From contig CANRZD010000006.1 of the NCBI GenBank assembly GCA_947644325.1, forward strand, positions 1-45,026: a stretch of 45,026 nt of DNA. Direction: 5' to 3'. The notes under the pieces were generated by a model. The model saw only the letters and a list, made by a program, of their open reading frames with translations. It was not told the DNA's origin and searched no databases. Source of the DNA: an uncultured Clostridia bacterium (lineage in GTDB: Bacteria; Bacillota; Clostridia; Oscillospirales; Acutalibacteraceae). The position numbers and the translations under genes were made by a program. Below, piece by piece: positions 9,078 through 17,638 of the stretch. Numbering within the stretch: the stretch's first letter is position 1; every line of letters begins with the position of its first letter.

Positions 9078-10220
9078 TTGGCGGACAAAAGGGATTTTTA
9101 TGAGGTGCTGGGCGTGCAGAAGGGCGCGTCGGAGGACGAGATAAAGAAGGCTTACCGGAAGCTTGCAAAGCAGTACCATCCCGACCTAAACCCTGGGGAT
9201 GCCCAGGCGGAGACGAAATTCAAGGAAGTGAACGAGGCCTACGAGGTCCTCTCGGACAGCGACAAGCGCGCCCGGTACGACCAGTTCGGCCACGCGGGGG
9301 TAGACCCCAGCTTCGGCGGCGGCGCCGGGGGCAGCCCCTTCCAGGGCGGCTTTGACTTTACGGATATTTTCGACAGCTTCTTCGGCGGGGGCTTCGGCGG
9401 CAGCGCCCGCCGGCAGAACCCCAACGCCCCCCGCCGGGGCGGCGACGTGCAGGCCGCGGTGGCCGTGTCCTTCGAGGAGGCCGCCAAGGGCGTGAAGAAG
9501 ACCGTGGAGTACCAGCAGATAGAAACCTGCGCCGACTGCCACGGCACCGGCGCGGCGGCGGGCACCAGCCCCAAGACCTGCCCCAATTGCAGCGGCACCG
9601 GCCAGGTGCGCATCAGCCAGCGCACGCCCTTTGGGGTGGTGCAGTCTTCGCAGACCTGCGACCGCTGCCACGGCACGGGAAAGCTCATCGAGACCCCCTG
9701 TAAGACCTGCGACGGCAAGGGCCGGGTGCGCCGGAAGAAGTCTGTGGAGGTGAGCATACCCGCGGGCATCGACGACGAGCAGATTCTAAACGTCAGCGGC
9801 CGGGGCAACGCCGGCACAAACGGCGGCCCCAGCGGCGACCTGCATGTGTACGTGACCGTGCGGCCCCACCCCATCTTCCAGCGCCGTGGCAACGACGTGT
9901 GGTGCGAGATGCCCGTGACCTTCACCCAGGCGGCCCTGGGCGCGGACGTGGAGGTGCCTACATTGGACGGCAAGGTCAGCTACCACATCCACGAGGGCAC
10001 CCAGCCCGGGGACGTGTTCCGCTTAAAGGGCAAGGGCATACAGAGCCTGCGGGGCCGTGGCCGTGGGGACCAGCTGGTGCAGGTGACCGTAGAGGTGCCG
10101 AAGAACCTGTCAAAGCGCCAGAAGGAGCTGTTATCTGAGCTGGATAACGCCTCTGACGACAAGAACTATCAGAAGCGCAGAAGCTTCTTTTCTAAGCTCA
10201 AAGATTTATTTGAAGACTGA
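9078..10220 (+). CDS. dnaJ: Chaperone protein DnaJ
   Basis: J domain with HPD, G/F-rich region, four CxxCxGxG zinc repeats ([32 protein letters not shown]). TTG start. Confidence 0.97.
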   Translation: MADKRDFYEVLGVQKGASEDEIKKAYRKLAKQYHPDLNPGDAQAETKFKEVNEAYEVLSDSDKRARYDQFGHAGVDPSFGGGAGGSPFQGGFDFTDIFDSFFGGGFGGSARRQNPNAPRRGGDVQAAVAVSFEEAAKGVKKTVEYQQIETCADCHGTGAAAGTSPKTCPNCSGTGQVRISQRTPFGVVQSSQTCDRCHGTGKLIETPCKTCDGKGRVRRKKSVEVSIPAGIDDEQILNVSGRGNAGTNGGPSGDLHVYVTVRPHPIFQRRGNDVWCEMPVTFTQAALGADVEVPTLDGKVSYHIHEGTQPGDVFRLKGKGIQSLRGRGRGDQLVQVTVEVPKNLSKRQKELLSELDNASDDKNYQKRRSFFSKLKDLFED

Positions 10221-10228
10221 CACTGGGG

Positions 10229-10257
10229 TTGCAAACGCCTTCACGCCGTGGTATAAT
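10229..10257 (+). promoter_or_regulatory. Sigma-A-type promoter upstream of MATE transporter
   Basis: TTGCAA, 17-bp spacer, TATAAT (10252-10257). Confidence 0.7.
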
Positions 10258-10292
10258 AGTTGCAGAGTAAACTATTTAAGGAGTGAGGGTGT

Positions 10293-11681
10293 TTGCATTT
10301 TGTAAACCCGCAGAGGGTGTGTAAAGGAATGGAGATGGGGGAGGTCCCCCCGGAAAGACAGATCATCAAGGACGTGCTGGGCGTGGCCTGGCCCTCGGTG
10401 CTGGAGTCCTTCTTTGTGGGCCTTGCGGGCATGGTGGACTCCATCATGGTGGGGGCCCTGGGCTCTTACGCTATCGCGGCGGTGGGGCTCACCACCCAGC
10501 CCAAGTTCATAGGCCTTGCGCTGTTTTTGTCCTTAAACGTGGCCGTATCCGCCATCGTGGCCCGCCGCAGGGGGGAAAACGACCGGGAAAGCGCCAACCG
10601 GGTGGTGCGCATGCTCCTGTTGGGCACGGTGCTGCTGTCGGCTGTCATCAGCGCGGTGTTCGTGGTCTTTGCCGGGCCCATTATCAAGCTGGTGGGCTCG
10701 CAACCTGACACCCACGAGTACGCGGTGGAATACCTGCAGATCATCATGGGCGGGCAGGTGTTCTCCACGGTCTCCCTGGTCTTGAACGCCGCCCAGCGGG
10801 GCGCGGGCAACACCCGCATCGCCATGGTCACGAACCTCATCTCCAACATCGTGAACGTGGTCTTCAACTACCTGCTCATCGGCGGCCACATGGGCTTCCC
10901 GGCCCTGGGGGTGCGGGGGGCGCCCATCGCAACGGTGCTGGGCACGGTGTGCGCCTGTGTGTTAAGCGTCCGGTCGGTGCTACATAAGGACGGGTTTGTG
11001 TACTTAGGCGCGGTGAAGAGCTGGGTGGCGGACAAGCTCAGCATCCGGTCTTTACTGAACGTGGGCTCCAGCGCCTTTATCGAGCAGATATGCCTGCGCA
11101 TCGGCTTCCTGCTCTTTTCCATGACGGTTGCAAACCTGGGCACCACCGAGTTTGCCGCCCACCAGATCGGCATGAATATGATGCACATGTCCTTCACCTT
11201 CGGCGACGGCCTGTCTATCGCGTCGGTGACGCTCATTGGCCAGAGCCTGGGCCGCAGGCGGCCGGACATGGCGAAGATCTACGGCAGCGTGGCCCAGAAG
11301 ATCGGCCTTTTGTGCGCCTTCTTCGTGGCCCTTATCTACTTCTTCTTCGGCAAGGGCTTCTTCGGCTGGTTTACTGCCGACCCGGTGATCTTGGACTACG
11401 GCGTCATCATCATGCGCATTTTAAGCATCATGCTCTTTTTCCAAATCGAGCAGGTGGTGCAGTTCGGCTGCCTGCGGGGCGCGGGGGACACGAAGTTCAC
11501 GGCTATGGTGTCCCTTATCAGCGTCACCTTCATCCGGCCGGGCATCAGCTGGCTCTTGTGCTACCCTCTGCAGCTGGGGCTCATCGGCGCGTGGCTTGGC
11601 ACCTTTGCCGACCAGCTGGTGCGCTTCGCCATGAGCTTCGTGCGCTTCAAAAAGGGCCACTGGACAAAGCTGCGCCTGTAG
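10293..11681 (+). CDS. MATE family efflux transporter
   Basis: 12-TM protein with GLAGMVDSIMVGALGSYAIAAVGL...; TTG start 9 nt after AAGGAG. Confidence 0.92.
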   Translation: MHFVNPQRVCKGMEMGEVPPERQIIKDVLGVAWPSVLESFFVGLAGMVDSIMVGALGSYAIAAVGLTTQPKFIGLALFLSLNVAVSAIVARRRGENDRESANRVVRMLLLGTVLLSAVISAVFVVFAGPIIKLVGSQPDTHEYAVEYLQIIMGGQVFSTVSLVLNAAQRGAGNTRIAMVTNLISNIVNVVFNYLLIGGHMGFPALGVRGAPIATVLGTVCACVLSVRSVLHKDGFVYLGAVKSWVADKLSIRSLLNVGSSAFIEQICLRIGFLLFSMTVANLGTTEFAAHQIGMNMMHMSFTFGDGLSIASVTLIGQSLGRRRPDMAKIYGSVAQKIGLLCAFFVALIYFFFGKGFFGWFTADPVILDYGVIIMRILSIMLFFQIEQVVQFGCLRGAGDTKFTAMVSLISVTFIRPGISWLLCYPLQLGLIGAWLGTFADQLVRFAMSFVRFKKGHWTKLRL

Positions 11682-11751
11682 AAAAAAAGAGAAAAAAGCA
11701 GAAAGAAAAGCGCCTTGCCCAAAAAGCAAAGCGCTTTTTTTATTTATACGT

Positions 11752-12246
<495 letters not shown>

Positions 12247-12336
12247 ATGAATCACTCCTCACTTCGTCTTTTGTCATCCTATCCTTCTTAGAGAAATCTT
12301 AGCATCTTTTTGCTTTTCTGTCAATTCCTTCTTCTC

Positions 12337-12365
12337 TTGAAAAAAGCCGGGGGATGTGCTATGAT
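12337..12365 (+). promoter_or_regulatory. Sigma-A-type promoter for FecBCD-type importer
   Basis: TTGAAA, 17-bp spacer, TATGAT (12360-12365). Confidence 0.65.
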
Positions 12366-12417
12366 GATAGGAAATCACGAAAAAATCATGGAAAAATATG
12401 AAAAGGAAGGTGTTCTT

Positions 12418-13371
12418 ATGATAAAAAAGGTGTTTCCGGTCTTTTTGTGCCTGTGCCTTGCCCTGTGCGGGTGTTCGGGGGGAGAGCCCTCCAGCAGCGC
12501 CTCGGGCCCGGCCAAAGAGAGCCGGGTGGTGTCCCTCTACGGCTCTTACGCCGAGGCCTGGCTGCTGGCCGGGGGGGAAGACCAGCTGGTAGGCGTGACG
12601 AGGGACGCCATAGAGGACCGGGACCTGGGCCTTTCGGAAGACGTCGCCATCGTAGGCTCTGTGAAGGAGCCAAACGCCGAGGCCATCCTGGCCCTGGAGC
12701 CCACGGCGGTGATCCTCAACGCCGACATCAGCGGCCAGGTGCAGGTGAAGGACGTGCTGGAGGGCGCGGGGGTGGCCTGCTGGGAGTTTACGGTAGACAC
12801 CTTCGAAGACTATGACAAGATGATGCGGCAGTTCACCCAGTGGACGAACCGGGAGGACCTGTATAAAAAGAACGTGGAGGACGTGGCAAAGCAGATAGAG
12901 GAAGCCAAGATCACCGCGGCGCTGAGCAGCACCATACCGGACGTGCTGCTTATGCGGGCCTTCTCCACGGGCATCAAGGCCAAGACCGACGACGAGCTGG
13001 CCGGGGCCGTCTTAAAGGACTTAAACGCCCACAACATCGCCGACGACCACCCCTCCATGCTGGAGGACCTGAGCCTGGAGGAAATTATCAAGGCTGACCC
13101 GGACTTTATCTTCGTCACCACCATGGGGGACGAGGGGAAGGCGTTGGAGTACCTTGACTCGCTCATCGAGAAGAACCCGGCCTGGCAGGACCTGACCGCC
13201 GTGAAGGAGGGCCGCTATATCGTCCTTCCCAAAGACCTATTCCACTATAAGCCCAACAACCGCTGGGGGGAAAGCTATGAATACCTGGGGAACATCCTCT
13301 ACCCGTCGCTCTTTGAAAGCGAGCGGCAGCGCCGGGAGGCTGCTGCTTCTTCTGCTGCTGACGCTTCTTAG
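12418..13371 (+). CDS. ABC transporter substrate-binding lipoprotein (FecB/BtuF-like)
   Basis: Lipobox LCLALCGCSGG; periplasmic-binding fold RVVSLYGSYAEAWLLAGGEDQLVGVTRDAIE. Confidence 0.88.
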   Translation: MIKKVFPVFLCLCLALCGCSGGEPSSSASGPAKESRVVSLYGSYAEAWLLAGGEDQLVGVTRDAIEDRDLGLSEDVAIVGSVKEPNAEAILALEPTAVILNADISGQVQVKDVLEGAGVACWEFTVDTFEDYDKMMRQFTQWTNREDLYKKNVEDVAKQIEEAKITAALSSTIPDVLLMRAFSTGIKAKTDDELAGAVLKDLNAHNIADDHPSMLEDLSLEEIIKADPDFIFVTTMGDEGKALEYLDSLIEKNPAWQDLTAVKEGRYIVLPKDLFHYKPNNRWGESYEYLGNILYPSLFESERQRREAAASSAADAS

Positions 13372-14302
13372 CGCCCTGCTGGGGGTGGGGGCCGGGGCCT
13401 CTTTTATCGACGTGCCCGGGGCTTTCCGGGAGATCTTCTCCCAGGGCCCCCTTTCGGCGGACGCCCGCATCCTACTATACGTGCGCCTGCCCCGGGTGTG
13501 CGCGAGCCTCCTTTCCGGGGCGGCCCTGGCGGTGGCGGGGGTGCTGATACAGGCGGTGCTCTCAAACCCCTTGGCCGCCCCCAACGTCATCGGCGTAAAC
13601 GCCGGGGCGGGCTTTTTCGCCTTCCTCTTCATGGCCCTCTTCCCGGGGAACCTGAGCGCCGTGGCCCTGGGGGCCTTTCTGGGGGCGCTGCTGGCCACGC
13701 TCGTTGTCTATGGGGTGGCCGCTGCCGCCGGGGCGGGAAAGCTCACCATCTTATTGGCCGGGGTGGCGGTGAGCAGTATTTTCACGGCGGGGCTCAATTC
13801 CATCAAGACCTTCTTCCCCGAGACCCTTTATAACGGCAGCACCTTTCTCATCGGCGGCTTTTCGGGCGTCTCTATGAAGGACATCACCCCGGCCTGGGCG
13901 GGCATACTGCTGGCCCTTGTCACGGCCATGCTGCTGCCCCGGCAGCTTGACGTGCTGTGCCTGGGGGAGGAGACCGCCCGGAGCCTGGGCCAGCCCGTGG
14001 GGCTTGTGCGGTTTGGGGCCATTGTGCTGGCCTGCGTGCTGGCCGGGTGCGCCGTAAGCTTTTCGGGGCTCATCGGCTTTGTGGGGCTCATCGTGCCGCA
14101 CATTGCCCGGCGGATGTTCGGAAGCTCCCACAAAGGCCTTCTGCCCGCCTCGTGCCTTCTGGGGGCCTGCCTTGTCACCCTCAGCGACGTGCTCAGCCGC
14201 ACGCTTTTTTCGCCCTACGAGGTGCCGGTGGGCATCCTGCTGTCCTTTATCGGCGGGCCGTTCTTTTTGTTTTTGATACTGCGCCGGCGGCGGGGCAGAT
14301 AG
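13277..14302 (+). CDS. FecCD-family ABC transporter permease
   Basis: VRLPRVCASLLSGAALAVAGVLIQAVLSNPLAAPNVIGVNAGAGF; SFSGLIGFVGLIVPHIARRMFG. Start uncertain (ATG 13277 or TTG 13313). Confidence 0.92.
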   Translation: MNTWGTSSTRRSLKASGSAGRLLLLLLLTLLSALLGVGAGASFIDVPGAFREIFSQGPLSADARILLYVRLPRVCASLLSGAALAVAGVLIQAVLSNPLAAPNVIGVNAGAGFFAFLFMALFPGNLSAVALGAFLGALLATLVVYGVAAAAGAGKLTILLAGVAVSSIFTAGLNSIKTFFPETLYNGSTFLIGGFSGVSMKDITPAWAGILLALVTAMLLPRQLDVLCLGEETARSLGQPVGLVRFGAIVLACVLAGCAVSFSGLIGFVGLIVPHIARRMFGSSHKGLLPASCLLGACLVTLSDVLSRTLFSPYEVPVGILLSFIGGPFFLFLILRRRRGR

Positions 14303-14312
14303 GGGGGCGGAG

Positions 14313-14981
14313 ATGGTAGAGTTTTCACACGTGACCGCAGGCTACGGGGGCCGGGCGGCCTTACGGGACGTGACCTTTTCGGCCCCCCGGGGGAAGGTCA
14401 CCGCCCTCATCGGCCCCAACGGCTGTGGCAAGACCACCCTCTTAAAGACCGCCTGCGGGCTGCTGGCGCCCCTTTCCGGGGCCGTCACCCTAGACGGCCG
14501 GGAGAAAAAAGCCCTGGGCCGCAAAGAGTGGGCCCGGCTGTGCGCCCTGCTGCCCCAGATAAGGGAGGCGCCCGCCGCCCTTACCGTAGAGGCCCTGGCC
14601 GCCCACGGGCGCTACCCCCACCTGTCCTTTGGGCGGGACCTGACCGAAAAGGACAGAGAGGCCGTGCGCCTCTCGCTGGAGGAGACCGGCGTGTGGGGCC
14701 TGCGGGGGCGCAGCCTGGGGCAGCTCTCCGGGGGGGAGCGCCAGCGGGCGTACCTGGCCATGGCCCTCGCCCAGGACCCGGAGGTGTTCTTTTTAGACGA
14801 GCCCACCACGTACCTGGACATCGGCCAGAAATACGAGATGCTGGACCTGATCGCCCGGCTGGGGAAACGGGGGAAGACGGTGGTCATGGTGCTGCACGAC
14901 CTGTCTTTGGCCTTCTCCTACAGCGACTATGTGGCCGTGCTGGGGGAGGGGAGGCTTTTAGCCTTCGGGGAGAGCGGGTAG
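14313..14981 (+). CDS. FecE-type ABC transporter ATP-binding protein, possibly truncated at amber codon 14979-14981
   Basis: Walker A GPNGCGKTTLL, signature LSGGERQRAYLAMALAQDPEVFFLDEPTTYLDI. Family-like C-terminal sequence continues in frame after TAG. Confidence 0.88.
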   Translation: MVEFSHVTAGYGGRAALRDVTFSAPRGKVTALIGPNGCGKTTLLKTACGLLAPLSGAVTLDGREKKALGRKEWARLCALLPQIREAPAALTVEALAAHGRYPHLSFGRDLTEKDREAVRLSLEETGVWGLRGRSLGQLSGGERQRAYLAMALAQDPEVFFLDEPTTYLDIGQKYEMLDLIARLGKRGKTVVMVLHDLSLAFSYSDYVAVLGEGRLLAFGESG

Positions 14982-15076
14982 GTCTTTGACAGCGGCGTGC
15001 CCGGAAAGGCCTTCGGGGTGCGGGGGCAGCGGTCCTCACGGGGGGGGGGGGAAGAATTCCTCTTTACCCGGGGCGG

Positions 15077-15105
15077 TTGACCTTCCTTAAAAAATTGGCT
15101 ATAAT
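15077..15105 (+). promoter_or_regulatory. Sigma-A-type promoter for GT4-CsaB gene
   Basis: TTGACC, 17-bp spacer, TATAAT (15100-15105). Confidence 0.75.
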
Positions 15106-15137
15106 AAAGGGATAGAAAGAAGGAAAGAGGGGTTTCT

Positions 15138-17366
15138 ATGCGGGTCGTGCATATGATAGGCGGAGGGGACACCGGCGGGGCCAAGACCCACGTGCTGGGC
15201 CTTCTCAAAGAGCTCCAGAAGCAGGTGGACGCGGAGCTGGTGTGCTTTCGCCGTGGGGAGTTTTCAGAGGACGCGGAGAAGCTGGGCATAAAGGTCCACA
15301 TTATCGACACGGGGAACCCCGTTACAGACCTGCCCCGCTTAAAGAAGCTCCTGCGGCCCGGGGAGGTGGACGTGCTGCACTGCCACGGGGCCCGGGGCAA
15401 CCTGATGGGCACCCTCATGAAGGGCTATCTCAAGGTGCCGGTGATTACCACGGTGCACAGCGACTATAAGCTCGACTACCTGGGCCGGCCGGCGGCCCGG
15501 CTGGTGTACGGCACCACCAATACCATCTGCCTGCGGCGGGTGGACTACTATATCTGCGTAGCGGGCCCGGTGACAGAGGCCATGATCGAGCGCAATTTTC
15601 CCGCTGAGCGCATCTATACCATCTATAACGGCATCGACTTTAACGCCCCCAAAAACTGCGTACCCAGGGCGGAGTTCCTAAAGGGCCTGGGCCTCGATTA
15701 CAAAGAGGGCGACGTGGTGGTGGGCATCGCGGCGCGGCTGACGGCCATAAAGGACCACTCGACCCTGCTGCGGGCCATGCAGCTGGCCGCCAAGGAGTGC
15801 CCAAACTTAAAGCTCGTCTGCGCTGGGGACGGCGAGGACGAACGGAAGCTGCGGGACCTGGCCCGGTCCTTAGGGATAGAAGACCGGGTGTGCTTCGCGG
15901 GCTGGGTGAAGGACATGGACTCCTTCTATAACGCTCTGGACATGAACCTGCTGTCCTCCCTGTCAGAGGGCTTCCCCTACGCCCTGGCCGAGGGCACGCG
16001 CTTTGCTTTGCCCACCCTTTCCACCCGGGTAGGGGGCGTGCCGGTGCTCGTTGACCACGAGGAGAACGGCTATCTCTTTGAGCCCGGGGATTTTAAGGCC
16101 CTCGCAGGCTACCTCACCCGCTTAGCCAAGGACCCCGCCCTGCGCCGGGAGCTGGGGGACAAGCTCTGTGAAAAGTCCAAGCGGGAGTTCTCCCTGGACC
16201 ACATGGTGGAGTACCAGCTGGAGATCTACGAGGACGTGCTGCGCCGCCACGCCCGGCGGAAGTCCCGGGGGCGGCGGGACGGGGCCATCATCTGCGGGGC
16301 CTACGGCCACGGCAACGCCGGGGACGACGCCATCCTCAAGTCGGTGATAGGGGCGGTGCAGGGCCTGGATAAGGACATGCCCATCACCGTGCTGGCGAAA
16401 AACACCGGCAGCATCAAGGGCCGCTACCGGGTGAACGCCATCTACTCCTTCCATTTCTGGAAGATGCTGTGGGCCATGGGCAAGTCGAAGCTCTATATCA
16501 ACGGCGGCGGCACCCTGATCCAGAACGTCACCAGCCAGCGCAGCCTGCTCTACTACCTTTTCACCCTGTGGGCCGCCAAGCGCCTGGGCAACAAAGTGGA
16601 CATGTACGGCTGCGGCATCGGCCCGGTGACGGGCAAGGGCAGCGTGTGGCTGGTGCGCCACGTGCTCAACAGCTCGGTGGACACCATCACCCTGCGGGAG
16701 GGGGACTCGGTGAAGGAGCTGGAGAAGTTCGGCGTCACCCGGCCGGAAATACACCTGTGCTCAGACCCGGCCCTGGAGCTGCCCTCGGCCCCCGAGGCTC
16801 AGGCCCTGCGGTACCTGAGCGCCCACGGCCTGCCGCCGGAGGGAAAGTACGTGTGCTTCATGCTGCGCGGCTGGCAGGGCTTTGACGAAAAGGCCGGGGC
16901 CTTCGCCGCCTGCGCCCGGTTTGCCTATGAGAAGCTGGGCCTTACCCCGGTGTTCTTGTCCCTGAACCGTTTGCCCGACACCCACGCCGCCCAGAAGGCC
17001 TGCGGGGGCCTTGCCTGCCCCTACCACATCTTGGACGACCTGGACCGGCCGGAGCTCATCATCGCCGTGCTGGGCTATATGCGGCTGGTGGTGTCCATGC
17101 GGCTGCACGGGCTCATCTTCTCGTCCTTGAGCGGCATCCCCATGGTGGGCGTCTCTTACGACCCCAAGATCGGGTCCTTCCTGCGCTACCTGGGCTACGG
17201 CCAGTGTATGGAGCTCTCGGACGTGACCGCCGAAAGCCTCTCCCGGGCCCTCACGGAGGAGTATAAGCACGAGCCCGGCGAGCCGGAGCTTCTCGCCTGC
17301 ACCCAGCGGCTCATCGACGTGCAGAAGGGCAACGCGGAGGCCCTGCGGCGCCTGCTGCACCTGTAA
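15138..17366 (+). CDS. Fusion protein: GT4 glycosyltransferase + CsaB-type polysaccharide pyruvyl transferase
   Basis: N-term GT4 (GGGDTGGAKTHVLGLL; AARLTAIKDHSTLLRAM; SSLSEGFPYALAEG). C-term pyruvyltransferase (CGAYGHGNAGDDAILKSVI; INGGGTLIQ; VSMRLHGLIFSSLSGIPMVGVSYDPK). Confidence 0.9.
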   Translation: MRVVHMIGGGDTGGAKTHVLGLLKELQKQVDAELVCFRRGEFSEDAEKLGIKVHIIDTGNPVTDLPRLKKLLRPGEVDVLHCHGARGNLMGTLMKGYLKVPVITTVHSDYKLDYLGRPAARLVYGTTNTICLRRVDYYICVAGPVTEAMIERNFPAERIYTIYNGIDFNAPKNCVPRAEFLKGLGLDYKEGDVVVGIAARLTAIKDHSTLLRAMQLAAKECPNLKLVCAGDGEDERKLRDLARSLGIEDRVCFAGWVKDMDSFYNALDMNLLSSLSEGFPYALAEGTRFALPTLSTRVGGVPVLVDHEENGYLFEPGDFKALAGYLTRLAKDPALRRELGDKLCEKSKREFSLDHMVEYQLEIYEDVLRRHARRKSRGRRDGAIICGAYGHGNAGDDAILKSVIGAVQGLDKDMPITVLAKNTGSIKGRYRVNAIYSFHFWKMLWAMGKSKLYINGGGTLIQNVTSQRSLLYYLFTLWAAKRLGNKVDMYGCGIGPVTGKGSVWLVRHVLNSSVDTITLREGDSVKELEKFGVTRPEIHLCSDPALELPSAPEAQALRYLSAHGLPPEGKYVCFMLRGWQGFDEKAGAFAACARFAYEKLGLTPVFLSLNRLPDTHAAQKACGGLACPYHILDDLDRPELIIAVLGYMRLVVSMRLHGLIFSSLSGIPMVGVSYDPKIGSFLRYLGYGQCMELSDVTAESLSRALTEEYKHEPGEPELLACTQRLIDVQKGNAEALRRLLHL

Positions 17367-17375
17367 ATCAAAAAA

Positions 17376-17416
17376 GAAAAGGCCGGCCCCCAGCGTACCG
17401 GGGCCGGCCTTTTTCC
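17376..17416. terminator. Bidirectional terminator between convergent genes
   Basis: AAAAAAGAAAAGGCCGGCCCCCAGCGTACCGGGGCCGGCCTTTTTCC. Confidence 0.8.
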
Positions 17417-17422
17417 TTTTGC

Positions 17423-17638
17423 TCACACGGCCTTGCAGTCCACGGGCTCGTAGCCCGCTTCCTTCACGGCGGCGGTCAGGGCCTCGTCGGGGATGTCGTT
17501 TGCCATCTCCACGGCGGCCAGCTTCTTTTCCAGGTCCACCTCCACAGCGGTGACGCCCGCTACGCCCTCCAGGGCCTTCTTCACGTGGGCCTGGCAGTGG
17601 GCGCACATCATGCCCTCTACAGTCAGAACTTTTTTCAT
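17423..17638 (-). CDS. Possible internally initiated CopZ-like copper chaperone (71 aa), in frame with copA
   Basis: ATG at 17638 preceded by AAAGGAG with an 8-nt spacer (GAAAGGAGAAACCGATATG); encodes MKKVLTVEGMMCAHCQAHVKKALEGV... Confidence 0.45.
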   Translation of the reverse strand: MKKVLTVEGMMCAHCQAHVKKALEGVAGVTAVEVDLEKKLAAVEMANDIPDEALTAAVKEAGYEPVDCKAV

